A stretch of 64,000 bases of DNA from DASYKT01 sp035995185 (GTDB lineage: Bacteria > Acidobacteriota > Blastocatellia > Pyrinomonadales > Pyrinomonadaceae): NCBI GenBank assembly GCA_035995185.1, contig DASYKT010000012.1, positions 1 to 64,000 on the forward strand, written 5' to 3'. Positions 34,928 through 42,762 of this stretch are shown here, in pieces. The notes under the pieces are model-generated. The model was not told the DNA's origin and searched no databases. It worked only from the letters and a program-made list of their open reading frames with translations. Both the position numbers and the translations under genes were made by a program. Positions within the stretch are counted from its first letter, which is position 1. Every line of letters starts with the position of its first letter.

Positions 34928-35752
34928 TTATTTCTTTACCTCACTTTTTGGCTTCTTGGGCTTTTTGGGCTTTTCCGGTTTCGACGTCTTTTTGGGCACC
35001 TTCTTTGGCTCCTCTTTCGCCGCTTCTTCAGTTCCCTCTTCCGGCTCGACCACTTCGATCGGTTTCGGTTTCTTGAGCTCCATATTTGAAAGATGCAGGA
35101 TCAGGCAATAGGCATCGCCCTCCACGCGGCCTTCCAAAAAAGCGTTGTAAGGCTTTCCGCCGCGGTTAAGCACGATCGGCTTGTCACCTTTTTCACCGCC
35201 GCGCACCAGCATCAGCGAATCTTTATCGTGCAGTTCCTTGGCGATCTCAAAAAGAAAATCGTAAGTCAGGCCGTTGACGTGGATCAGCTGTTTTTTAGAG
35301 CCGAACACGAATTTCTTCACCGCTTCTTTTTTCTTGATGAATTTCCCCGACCATTTGAGCGGCACGTCGCTGTTGATATTCTGCAGTTCTTTTTTGCGCG
35401 GGCGGCGATCGCGCACCGTGCCGTCCGGATTCTGGATGACCTCAAATTCCTCGACCGAGTGAACGATCCCTTTTTCGCTGACATAAACCCGTGAAGTCTC
35501 TCCTAAAAACATGCCGAATTTTTCGATGTCTATTTCCGGATCGTCCTTGACCAGTTTTTTCGCCAGCTTGCCCAGATCGTCTTCCTTCTTCGTCAATTCC
35601 GAAAGATCGTGCTGCACGTCGGTCTTTAACAGCCGGCGGTTCATCACCATATTATGGTCTTCGTCGATGTAGTGAACGTCGCGGCTGGGCCGTACGGCTT
35701 CGAGCGCCACGGTCGCGTCACGATTTTTTGCGTTGCTGATATTTATCGCCAT
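34928..35752 (-). CDS. Unrecognised protein coupled to DNA ligase
   Basis: A 274-residue soluble protein. Residues 1-215 are mixed alpha/beta with no motif I know; LKWSGKFIKKKEAVKKFVFGSKKQL and YDFLFEIAKELHDKDSLMLVRGG are distinctive stretches. The last 55 residues are acidic and then a Lys/Pro-rich tail (KKVPKKTSKPEKPKKPKKPK) resembling nucleic-acid-binding tails. The stop is immediately followed by the ligase ATG, so the products are probably made in fixed ratio and may interact. There is no signal peptide or membrane helix. It may be an accessory subunit or end-binding protein of the ligase/primase set, but that rests on position only. Confidence 0.7.
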   Translation of the reverse strand: MAINISNAKNRDATVALEAVRPSRDVHYIDEDHNMVMNRRLLKTDVQHDLSELTKKEDDLGKLAKKLVKDDPEIDIEKFGMFLGETSRVYVSEKGIVHSVEEFEVIQNPDGTVRDRRPRKKELQNINSDVPLKWSGKFIKKKEAVKKFVFGSKKQLIHVNGLTYDFLFEIAKELHDKDSLMLVRGGEKGDKPIVLNRGGKPYNAFLEGRVEGDAYCLILHLSNMELKKPKPIEVVEPEEGTEEAAKEEPKKVPKKTSKPEKPKKPKKPKSEVKK

Positions 35753-35808
35753 GGTATTTAACGTATAACGATGAACGGTTAGTGGTGAACGGCAAACATT
35801 TCACTTAT

Positions 35809-35853
35809 CATTCACTCATCACTCATCACTAATCACTAATCACTAATCACTAT
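35809..35853. repeat. Heptamer tandem array (CACTAAT/CACTCAT)
   Basis: About six head-to-tail heptamers, CACTCAT then CACTAAT, end directly at the stop codon of the next gene (35854). Similar arrays abut stops at 40777 and 52250. Confidence 0.8.
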
Positions 35854-36465
35854 TTAAAACAGATCGAATTCTATTTCCTCGCCCGATATCTCCTGCTCTT
35901 CGACCGGTTCCAGCACGCTGGGCTGGTTGAGTTTCACAAATTGCAGGTTCGAATTCACGCCGATGATCATAAAAACCGTTTTGTCGTTGCCGACCAAAAA
36001 CGCCGTGTCGTAATCCAAACCGCCGCGATAGCTGAAATCGAATTTATAGATCGAATCGCCGCTCAGCACATCTTCGAGCAGGTCGAAATCCGTGCCTTCC
36101 GGCGGCGTCAGAACGTAAACGGATTTCACGGTGTGCGAAAGATATTCATCGATGGTCGCTTCGTAAAGCAGGTTGGGCGCGCTGAACGACGAAGAAACCG
36201 GCTCGATCTCTTCGCCTTCGGAAGTGATCGGGATCAGTTTTTTGCGATCGACCGAATTGCCGTCTTCATCCAGTGTCGCCAGCGAAGTGCCGCCGGTGGC
36301 GATCAGCGTTTTGCCGTCGGAATCGAGTATCTGCAGATATGCCTCGTTGCCGTCTTCGTCAAACGCCTCGATCTCGATATTGCCGTAAAGCCGTTCCCGG
36401 TCGATCTTCTGCAATTGGACCGGAAACTCCTCACCATCTAATGAAAGAACCAGCGCGCGCGCCAT
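35854..36465 (-). CDS. Unrecognised acidic protein of the ligase/primase cluster
   Basis: A 203-residue soluble, acidic protein with no signal or membrane segment. It starts MARALVLSLDGEEFPVQLQKIDRERLYG. Regular Asp/Glu-rich turns (FDEDGNEAYLQILDSDGKTLIATGG, LDEDGNSVD) suggest beta hairpins. The end (ISGEEIEFDLF) is an acidic tail with a terminal hydrophobic Phe, a form that can serve as a docking peptide. The ribosome site is AAAGGAGC just upstream of ATG 36465. It is separated by about 100 bp, including the heptamer array, from the next gene in the cluster. I recognise no family. Its consistent strand and place suggest a shared role with the ligase and primase-HAD genes. Confidence 0.65.
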   Translation of the reverse strand: MARALVLSLDGEEFPVQLQKIDRERLYGNIEIEAFDEDGNEAYLQILDSDGKTLIATGGTSLATLDEDGNSVDRKKLIPITSEGEEIEPVSSSFSAPNLLYEATIDEYLSHTVKSVYVLTPPEGTDFDLLEDVLSGDSIYKFDFSYRGGLDYDTAFLVGNDKTVFMIIGVNSNLQFVKLNQPSVLEPVEEQEISGEEIEFDLF

Positions 36466-36810
36466 CTTTGCTCCTTTATGTTCTTACGAAAAAACAATTT
36501 ACTGTGTCTAATAGAATAAATCTCATCTGCTTTATCTTCAAGTATATTTCATCAGGAAAAACGGACAAGCTGATCTATTTCAAGGTCGGAAAGGGTCGCT
36601 TGCGCCCGCTTTTTATTTTTTAAACTGCGATCTTTCGTGCATTTCGTGTGTTTCATGGTTAAAGTTTGGAATTTATTAACTGAAATATTAACCACGAAAT
36701 ACCCTGAACTATTTACTCTCTCAGAACTACAAAGAGCGGAGACCCTAAGATCCCCGCCCTTTACGCGAACACGCGCTTCGCCCCCCTTGTCGTCAGTCAT
36801 TCTTCCCTGA
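36466..36810. other. Intergenic stretch without a supported gene
   Basis: It contains a small imperfect inverted pair (TTTCATGGTTAA near 36650 and TTAACCACGAAA near 36690), related in wording to the CACGAAACACACC palindrome at 61.8 kb. It probably contains the promoter of the following minus-strand gene. No convincing frame. Confidence 0.4.
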
Positions 36811-37488
36811 TCACTTTTTCGCTGAAGAGCTCTTTTTTGACGAGCCGCCCGCGGCCTGGGCCGGCGTGCTGCCCGAGCCCGTAATTATGCTGCTTGCTTC
36901 CGCCGCGCCTTCTACCGCGCCCGCCGTCGCGCCCGCTACCGCACCCCTGACAACTTCCGTCACGGTGTCGATAGTTTGAGCAAAAAATCCCTTCTTCGAG
37001 CCGCGCCTCTTGCCGCTGCTGCTGCCGCTGCTGGCGTTATTGGTGCCGCTTTTCGCTTTCGCCGGGCTCAAAGCTTTTTTCACGGTCTTCACGGCGCTGC
37101 TCACCGTAGTGGTTTTCTTTGCTGCCGGTTTTTTGGCTGCCGTTTTGGTTCCGGCAGATTTTTTAATCCCGGTCGCGCTAGTTTTTTTACCGGTTGCTTT
37201 TTTACCTGCTGCTGAAGATTTTCCTGCCGCGGACGATTTTTTACCGCCGGCCGCAGACTTCTTACTTACGCCGGTAGATTTCTTACTTCCGGCGGCGGAT
37301 TTTTTAGGAGCCGAGGCTTTGCCTTTTGTTGCTCCGCTTGTTCCGCTCGAAGTCATTTTCTTACTGCTGGCGGCCGAAGCCTTCGTTTTTGAGGCTTTCG
37401 TGCTTCCGCCCTTTTTGCTTCCGGATGCTTTCGGCGAAGCCTTTGTGGTGGATTTTTTCGCCTTTGATTTTGTTTTTGATGTTGCCAT
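36811..37488 (-). CDS. Histone H1-like Lys/Ala/Ser-rich DNA-binding protein
   Basis: The ~225-residue product is low-complexity and strongly basic. It has many KK(S/P)A, GKKS and AKKPAAKK units over residues 1-170, as in eukaryotic H1 tails and bacterial Hc1/AlgP-type proteins. It ends in a ~45-residue Ala/Gly-rich region (FFAQTIDTVTEVVRGAVAGATAGAVEGA) that may form a helix or weak membrane association. AAGGAGG lies upstream of tandem ATGs; the second (37488) has the better spacing. It presumably condenses or bridges DNA. Its place next to ligase and primase genes is suggestive. Repeats at DNA level make copy-number drift likely. Confidence 0.7.
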   Translation of the reverse strand: MATSKTKSKAKKSTTKASPKASGSKKGGSTKASKTKASAASSKKMTSSGTSGATKGKASAPKKSAAGSKKSTGVSKKSAAGGKKSSAAGKSSAAGKKATGKKTSATGIKKSAGTKTAAKKPAAKKTTTVSSAVKTVKKALSPAKAKSGTNNASSGSSSGKRRGSKKGFFAQTIDTVTEVVRGAVAGATAGAVEGAAEASSIITGSGSTPAQAAGGSSKKSSSAKK

Positions 37489-37542
37489 CATTTCCTCCTT
37501 GAAATTTTGAAAATAAGATTCAGAGCTTAAAAACTTTACGCT

Positions 37543-38136
37543 TTAGAGCATGCCTGCGCGCTGATGTTTTGCGCGGGCCGCGCCGATCGCGGTTTTTACG
37601 TCTTTTTCTTCTTCCGGCGGTGGCAGCACCGCGGGCATTCCGAGCGATTTGATCCAAAGCTCGCGCGCCCAACCGCCCGTATGGTAAAGATGTTCATCTT
37701 CCTGATCTTCCACCTGGTCGTGAGCTTCTTTCAGCGCCTTCGCTTCGTCTCCTTTAAGATTTTTGGCTACTTCTCCGATCAACTCCCAGTTAGCGTGGTC
37801 TTTCGTCTCGGCCAGCACCACGCATTCGGCGGCTACCAATTCAGCGGCCGCGGGCTCGCCCGCTTCTTTGGCCATTTCCATCGCCTTGACCAGCGATTCC
37901 CCGATGTGGCGCACCACTTTGCGGCCCGGTGTCTCTTCTTCCGGGTCGAGCTTCATCGATTCGATCACCCCCCGCACTATCTCCACGTGAGTTTGAGTCT
38001 GCTCTAAATATTTTTCCCATTCTTCTTTCAGATCTTTATTTTGCACACAGGTCAGCGCGGTCGTGTAAATCTGCACACCGCCCAACTCCGTTTCCAGTGC
38101 TTGATACAGTAATTCATTTACCTGCTCTTTTTTCAT
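37543..38136 (-). CDS. Ferritin-like four-helix protein
   Basis: A 197-residue helical protein with Glu/His residues spaced as in ferritin-like di-iron proteins: LETELGGVQIYTTAL (Glu15/17), EEWEKYLEQTQTHVEIV (Glu and His), AAECVVLAETKDHANWELIG, and EDQEDEHLYHTGGW. These give at least four candidate carboxylate/His ligands in separate helices. The C-terminal ~35 residues are a Pro/Glu then Lys-rich tail. AGGAGGAAC precedes the ATG. Members of this broad group store iron or protect DNA from peroxide. Position upstream of the H1-like gene would fit DNA protection. Exact subfamily is not clear to me. Confidence 0.7.
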   Translation of the reverse strand: MKKEQVNELLYQALETELGGVQIYTTALTCVQNKDLKEEWEKYLEQTQTHVEIVRGVIESMKLDPEEETPGRKVVRHIGESLVKAMEMAKEAGEPAAAELVAAECVVLAETKDHANWELIGEVAKNLKGDEAKALKEAHDQVEDQEDEHLYHTGGWARELWIKSLGMPAVLPPPEEEKDVKTAIGAARAKHQRAGML

Positions 38137-38233
38137 AAGTTCCTCCTCGTATTCGTACGGGTTTCATACATTTATCAAATGACATCCGTTCGCTGGCAAT
38201 AGGCGTGCCAATCAAATAGTGTCGATGTTTTTA

Positions 38234-38286
38234 TAAACTCCCCTCCTTACGAAGGAGGGTGGCGCTTTAGCGCCGGGGGGGTTCTC
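38234..38286. repeat. Palindromic repeat, CCTCCTT family, copy 2
   Basis: AACTCCCCTCCTTACGAAGG, then GGTGGCGCTTTAGCGCC and a G-rich end with GGTTCT. Same architecture as copies 1, 3, 4 and 5. Confidence 0.8.
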
Positions 38287-38403
38287 CGTAATGCGTCTCG
38301 CGTGTTACGTATCACGTATGATTAATTGAAAACTTATCTAAACTCAGGCAAAATGTCTGGCATCCGAGTTCGTTTTACAAATCACTGGGCAGGAGTTCAC
38401 ATC

Positions 38404-39204
38404 TTGTTAAGCTCACGGCTTTTTTTAATTCTCATTTTGTCATTCACATTTCTTTCCGCTTGCAAGCCGCAAAAAGAGGTGGTCAATCCCGAAGGCGCGA
38501 AACAGATGCTGCAGCTTCGCGGCTACGAGCCAAACACCAAAGGCTATTTCAAAGCTATTGAGGCCGAAGACCTGGCCGCAATCCGCACATTCTTTCAGAC
38601 CGACGTCGATCCGAACGCTGTCAACGAAAGAGGCGAGACCCCGCTGACCTTTGCCTTGAAGTGCTGCGAGCTAAAGGTATTAAAGGCGCTGGTGGAAAAA
38701 GTGGACTTAAACGGGCGCAACAAGGAAGGCAACACCGCGCTTTATTTGGCGTTGAAAGATAACAAAACCGATAAATTCGAATTTCTGCTGGATAAAAACC
38801 CGGATGTAAAGGTGCTCAACGAAGATAACCGCACCGTGCTGCATATGGCTGCCGCGCACGACGATCTCCCGCTGGTAAAAAAGCTTATCGAACGCGGTGC
38901 CGATGTGAACGCGGTCGGCGGCGCCAATGGCGACATCCCGCTTATTCAGGCCTGTATCGGCAACCGCCCGCAGACGGAGCTGGTCCGGCTCTTTCTCGAT
39001 AAAGGCGCCAACGTAAATCACCAGTCGAAAAACAAAGCCACCTGCCTGATCTATGTCGCGGCCTCCGGCCATAAAGACCTGGTACAGGAACTTCTGGACC
39101 GCGGGGCCGATCCTAAACTCAAAGACCGCGAGGGCAAAACCGCCCGCGATTGGGCCCTGGACGGCGGATATAAAGAAGTAGCGGCGCTTTTGGGAAAAAA
39201 ATGA
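38404..39204 (+). CDS. Ankyrin-repeat lipoprotein
   Basis: I favour TTG 38404, which has AGGAG 8 bp upstream and gives a clean lipoprotein signal LFLILILSFTFLSAC with the lipobox Cys at residue 20. ATG 38353 is an alternative with a weaker site. The ~266-residue product has six or seven ankyrin repeats from about residue 55 to the end, each with the NERGETPLTFAL, NKEGNTALYLAL or DREGKTARDWAL pattern and the LLDRGADPK loop. Ankyrin repeats bind protein partners, and the lipid anchor would put them on a periplasmic membrane face. No enzyme domain. The gene stands alone between repeat elements. Confidence 0.85.
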   Translation: MLSSRLFLILILSFTFLSACKPQKEVVNPEGAKQMLQLRGYEPNTKGYFKAIEAEDLAAIRTFFQTDVDPNAVNERGETPLTFALKCCELKVLKALVEKVDLNGRNKEGNTALYLALKDNKTDKFEFLLDKNPDVKVLNEDNRTVLHMAAAHDDLPLVKKLIERGADVNAVGGANGDIPLIQACIGNRPQTELVRLFLDKGANVNHQSKNKATCLIYVAASGHKDLVQELLDRGADPKLKDREGKTARDWALDGGYKEVAALLGKK

Positions 39205-39207
39205 CAA

Positions 39208-39283
39208 CTTCCTCCTTACGAAGGTTTCTTAACTCCCCCTCCTTACGAAGGAGGGGTGCCGCTTAGCGGCGGGGTGGTTCTTT
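39208..39283. repeat. Palindromic repeat, CCTCCTT family, copy 3 with a partial copy
   Basis: A partial unit CTTCCTCCTTACGAAGG (39208-39226) precedes a full copy (39230-39283) with the GCCGCTTAGCGGC inner hairpin and GGGGTGGTTCTT end. Confidence 0.75.
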
Positions 39284-39297
39284 TGCCTAAATTAGGG

Positions 39298-39367
39298 AGT
39301 TTAAAGTTCAAGCTTCAGCTTGTCTTATGCTAAAGATCAAAGACAAACTAAAGTTTGAACTCTAAAC
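39298..39367. repeat. Inverted-repeat element, GTTCAAGCTT family, copy 1
   Basis: Arms AGTTCAAGCTTCAGCTTGTC and GACAAACTAAAGTTTGAACT face each other around a short AT-rich loop. A cleaner second copy lies at 43682-43761. Confidence 0.75.
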
Positions 39368-39400
39368 CTTTTTATTTTTTGTGAAGCCAGTGATTTATCA

Positions 39401-39529
39401 ATTGCCACTAGCTTTAGCTAGTGGATTAAATGCCAATGTTGAACAGGGCTTTAGCCCAATTCTTTTGGTTTGGGCTAAAGCCCTTTTTTATTTTTGGAAT
39501 CTTAACCACTAGCTAAAGCTAGTGGCAAT
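39401..39529. mobile_element. 129-bp element with perfect 24-bp terminal inverted repeats
   Basis: Ends start ATTGCCACTAGCTTTAGC and are perfect inverted repeats over 24 bp; each arm is itself palindromic around AGCTTTAGCT. The inside has a second pair, GGGCTTTAGCCC and GGGCTAAAGCCC. No coding capacity. Probably a non-autonomous transposable or REP/BIME-like element. Confidence 0.75.
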
Positions 39530-39700
39530 TTAATGACGGAAGGTCAGACAGTTTCATTACAATTCCCTCTTTACGACGGTCCCGCCAGCAAAAAAACTCT
39601 TCCAAATTTCCTTAAATTTTGAGATAGTTAATATTAGGGATTTTTCCCTTTCCTCGCCCCGGTTTGCCCTCTCGCCGCCAATTTCCCTTATAATTCGTTT

Positions 39701-40777
39701 ATGCCAAAAAAAGAATGGCATCGTGCAAAGCCTTTACCTTTGATCGCCAGCGTGGCGGACACGCCCCTGCGCCCTTTTTTGGAGCGCCTGATCAGCGGCG
39801 AAGACCTCTCGCCTATCGAGGCGGCGGGTTTTTTTACCGCGCTGCTGGATGAGAACGCGCAGCCCGCGCAGATCGCCGGCGCGCTGGTGGCCCTGGCCGC
39901 CAAAGGCGAAACCCCGGCCGAGCTGGCCGGAATGACCGACGTGATGCGCAAGCGCGCCGTGAAAATAAATTCCCGCCAGAAAGCCCTGGTCGATACTTCC
40001 GGAACGGGTTCGAGCGCAGCAAAAACTTTTAATGTTTCGACCGCCGCGGCCTTTGTCGCCGCCGGCGCCGGCGCCACGGTCGCCAAGCACACCAATCGCG
40101 GCGTGGCCACCAAATGCGGCAGCGCCGATGTGCTGGAAAAACTCGGAATAAAAGTCACCGGCGAAATTGAAACGACCCAGGCCGCCTTGAACGGCACCGG
40201 GCTGGCATTTCTTTTTGCGCCGAAATTTTATCCGATCCTGCGCCGCGTGGGCGACGTCAAACGCAGCCTCGGCATCCGCACTACTTTGAATCTGCTGGGA
40301 GTGTTGGGAAATCCGGCGCGCACGCCGCGCCAGGTGGTCGGCGTCTGGCATCCTGATCTGATCCGGCCGATCGCCCAGGCTCTGGCTTTGCTGCGCACTC
40401 AGCACGCGTGGGTCGTGCACGGCAGCGACGGCCTCGACGAACTCACCATCACCGGCGAAACCTATGTCGCCGAAGTGTCGGGTGGAAAGATAAAGACCTT
40501 TCGCATCACGCCCGAAGATTTCGGGCTTAAATCAGGCAAGATCGATCATCTGCATATCAAAACGCCCGGCGAAAGCGCTCAGATCATCACCGACGTTTTG
40601 CTTAGCAAACGCCGCGACGAAGCGCGCTCGCTGGTGGTGATAAACGCCGCCGCCGCCATCCTGGTCGCCGGACTCGCCAAACAGCCGATGCAGGCCGCCC
40701 GCCTCGCCGAACAATCTATCGACAGCGACTCCGCCCGGATCAAATTAGAGAGATTAATAAAAGCAACGAATAAGTGA
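39701..40777 (+). CDS. trpD: Anthranilate phosphoribosyltransferase-like protein (divergent TrpD)
   Basis: TrpD joins anthranilate to PRPP in tryptophan synthesis. The 358-residue length and domain layout fit: an N-terminal helical domain (LISGEDLSPIEAAGFFTALL), then the alpha/beta domain with TFNVSTAAAFVAAGAG, GSADVLEKLGI, and FLFAPKFYPILRRVGDVKRSLGIRTTLNLLG. Two catalytic blocks differ from the usual form. GTGGD is GTGSS, lacking the Asp, and KHGNR is KHTNR. The enzyme may use another acceptor or a weakened PRPP site. The gene stands alone, with no other trp gene beside it. The start is ATG 39701, with no clear ribosome site. It ends in a heptamer tandem array that overlaps the stop. Confidence 0.78.
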   Translation: MPKKEWHRAKPLPLIASVADTPLRPFLERLISGEDLSPIEAAGFFTALLDENAQPAQIAGALVALAAKGETPAELAGMTDVMRKRAVKINSRQKALVDTSGTGSSAAKTFNVSTAAAFVAAGAGATVAKHTNRGVATKCGSADVLEKLGIKVTGEIETTQAALNGTGLAFLFAPKFYPILRRVGDVKRSLGIRTTLNLLGVLGNPARTPRQVVGVWHPDLIRPIAQALALLRTQHAWVVHGSDGLDELTITGETYVAEVSGGKIKTFRITPEDFGLKSGKIDHLHIKTPGESAQIITDVLLSKRRDEARSLVVINAAAAILVAGLAKQPMQAARLAEQSIDSDSARIKLERLIKATNK

Positions 40778-40809
40778 TTAGGGATTAGGGATTAGGGATT
40801 AGGGATTAG
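40774..40809. repeat. Heptamer tandem array (GATTAGG)
   Basis: Five copies of GATTAGG start inside the trpD stop codon. The complement, CCTAATC, is close to the CACTAATC array at 35.8 kb. It resembles telomeric repeats by chance only. Confidence 0.85.
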
Positions 40810-40841
40810 TTGAACGGAAAGCAAGGGTGAAGTGTTTCAAC

Positions 40842-40952
40842 AAACTCCCCTCCTTACGAAGGAGGGGTGGCGCGGCTTCCGCGCCGGGGTGGTTCTCAGT
40901 TGTTCCCATCACGTATTACGTATTGCGTATTTAGCGCCGGGGTGGTTCTCAC
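40842..40952. repeat. Palindromic repeat, CCTCCTT family, copy 4 plus a partial copy
   Basis: The full unit (40842-40897) has the GCGCGGCTTCCGCGC inner hairpin. A second TTTAGCGCCGGGGTGGTTCT tail at about 40930-40950 is a partial copy. Confidence 0.75.
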
Positions 40953-40972
40953 TCACCACTTACAACTCACCA

Positions 40973-41419
40973 CTATTTCCTCATTTTCTTCGGCAGCAAA
41001 ATAGATTCCATCTGCCATTCCCGGTCGGCAAATTTATCGCGCGCTTTCGCCAGTATCCAATTCTTTTCCTCGCCGACAATTTTCGCCAGCGAAAACTCGC
41101 CGTAAAGTTTCTCGCCGTAAAAAGTAAAAACTATCTTGCCCTGCTCAAGCTGTGTCATGGGGTCGCGCAGCGAATCAAAAAAGCCGCGGTCCCACACGCG
41201 CACATCGCCCGCGCCGTAGCTGCCTTCCGGGATCACGCCTTCAAAATTTATATAGCTGAGAATGTGGTCGGGCACCTGCACCGCCAACCGGTAATCGCGC
41301 GGGTTCATCGACGGGCCCTTCGGCACCGCCCACGATTTCAGCGCGCCCTCGATCTCCAGCCGCACATCCCAGTGCAGCCGCGTCGCGTGATGCTCATGTA
41401 CCACGAATCGTCCGCGCAT
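40973..41419 (-). CDS. Stand-alone LigD-type 3'-phosphoesterase domain protein
   Basis: The 148-residue protein is one PE domain as found at the N-terminus of bacterial LigD. It trims 3' ribonucleotides or 3' phosphates at DNA ends. The active-site string is VHEHHATRLHWDVRLE (His10, His16, Asp18), followed by LKSWAVPKGPS, a DHILSY His, and FEGVIPEGSYGAGDVRVWDRG. These match the metal-binding His/Asp set of known PE domains. It is not fused to a ligase or polymerase. With the ligase and primase-HAD genes 6-9 kb to the left, it would complete a split LigD set. The start is ATG 41419; no strong ribosome site is evident. Confidence 0.85.
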   Translation of the reverse strand: MRGRFVVHEHHATRLHWDVRLEIEGALKSWAVPKGPSMNPRDYRLAVQVPDHILSYINFEGVIPEGSYGAGDVRVWDRGFFDSLRDPMTQLEQGKIVFTFYGEKLYGEFSLAKIVGEEKNWILAKARDKFADREWQMESILLPKKMRK

Positions 41420-41459
41420 AGGTGTATTTCAACAAAACACTCTATTCACCTTTACAATA

Positions 41460-42677
41460 TTAAATTTGGGGATATTCATCCTCAGAAAAACTCTTTGGAT
41501 TCCAATTCTCAAAATAACCTGTTTCTTTTTGGATCATTTCCATCTTTTCTTGCCACTCTCTTGTCCATTCACCAATATCGAGTAAAAACAATCCTGTCGC
41601 TGTACCCTTAACTTTTTCTGACACTTCCACAATAATGCCTAAAACTTTTCTCTTATCTGGAACCAAACCTCGTGCCACTACACATCTTAAATTTAATCTA
41701 TTTCTATTCGCTTTTCTATTACTATCGTAATTAGAAAGTTGAAAAACATATATTGTGTCAGACCTTGAGCTCGCGTCAGTAACTATTCTCGCTTTATATT
41801 CTCCTTTTTTTGAGTTTTGCAAAAAATCAGTTAACGCAATGGACAACATTCTTCGACCCATACGATTTTCCCTCGCCAATACGCGAACCGCTTTTTCTAT
41901 TTCAGTTAATTCGGTCGCAAAATCTTCATCAAAAATAATGTTTGAACTTAAGTAAGTTTGATACAGTTCCTCTATTAGCTCGTCCCAGAAATAACTTATC
42001 ACGTCCAACTTTTTTTTCGCCTTAACCTCGGGGAGTTTCTTGAATCCAATCCACAAATCAGTATCAATGACGAGCATAGTCACTTGCTCCGGAAATCTAT
42101 TCTCGTTCGATATATAAAAAGCAAGTAGATCTTCTTCACCGCTACCATCGAACAGCGTTAAAGCTCTACCATTAGTGAAGAACTTTTCTTTTTCATTCAG
42201 ATATTGAGCAAAATCACTAATCGTATCCAATTCTTTCAATAAAGCATCGAGTGAATGTTCATTTAACACATGAACAAACCCTTTTTCATAATGCTTAGAA
42301 GCGGCAGGAACTTTCCCTTTACTTCCTAAAGCGACAGCAACTCGATGTATGCGCCTGACTGAAGGGTCCGGAAAGAATAAACCTAGTTCTCCGTCTTTTT
42401 TTACAATTTGTTGACTAGAATTTATCCAGCGCTCAGCTCCGAAAATTTGTTGACAAGATTCTTCAACTGCTGCTTTACGCCATCTATCGTACCCAACTTT
42501 ATCCCCTGTCTCCTTTAGCTCAACTTCTTTAACTGAAAAAATAATAATGTCTGGCTCACAAACTACGAGAATATCGCACAGTTCTTTTCCCTTTTTGCCT
42601 TTAGGATTTGCATAACTCCACAATGACAAAAAGGATTTTGTACAAAGTTTGTAGACTAACTCTTCAGATTTGGTCAT
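41460..42677 (-). CDS. Unknown protein with a possible PD-(D/E)XK nuclease-like N-terminus
   Basis: A 405-residue soluble protein. Near the N-terminus, KELCDILVVCEPDIIIFSVKEVEL follows a Glu-containing helix (SEELVYKLCTKSFLSLW). The layout helix-Glu, Asp-Ile-Leu, strand, then S-V-K-E fits the core of PD-(D/E)XK nucleases, as in several orphan restriction-like proteins. The rest is mixed alpha/beta without motifs I know. The gene is clearly more AT-rich than both neighbours, which suggests recent transfer. There is no visible methyltransferase or partner gene. It could be a defence or repair nuclease; the assignment is a guess from the motif and base composition. Confidence 0.5.
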   Translation of the reverse strand: MTKSEELVYKLCTKSFLSLWSYANPKGKKGKELCDILVVCEPDIIIFSVKEVELKETGDKVGYDRWRKAAVEESCQQIFGAERWINSSQQIVKKDGELGLFFPDPSVRRIHRVAVALGSKGKVPAASKHYEKGFVHVLNEHSLDALLKELDTISDFAQYLNEKEKFFTNGRALTLFDGSGEEDLLAFYISNENRFPEQVTMLVIDTDLWIGFKKLPEVKAKKKLDVISYFWDELIEELYQTYLSSNIIFDEDFATELTEIEKAVRVLARENRMGRRMLSIALTDFLQNSKKGEYKARIVTDASSRSDTIYVFQLSNYDSNRKANRNRLNLRCVVARGLVPDKRKVLGIIVEVSEKVKGTATGLFLLDIGEWTREWQEKMEMIQKETGYFENWNPKSFSEDEYPQI

Positions 42678-42762
42678 TTTCTTGCAATCTATTCAATGCG
42701 TAAATCTCCCTCTCATGATTCAATTTTAGTATAGAATTGCTTTTCAGTCTCACTCAAGATCT

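Noticed and set aside
34928..36465. Ku homologue hidden among the two unknown genes
   Set aside because: Neither protein has the length, beta-barrel pattern or C-terminal features of bacterial Ku that I could recognise; a profile search would be decisive.
37010..37510. Plus-strand hydrophobic frame resembling a membrane protein
   Set aside because: It is the antisense of the Lys/Ala-rich H1-like gene, which naturally yields Phe/Leu/Ala-rich frames; it lacks a ribosome site.
40774..40809. Telomere-like GATTAGG array
   Set aside because: Only five units in the middle of a sequence with genes on both sides; related arrays occur elsewhere in the window. It is not a chromosome end.
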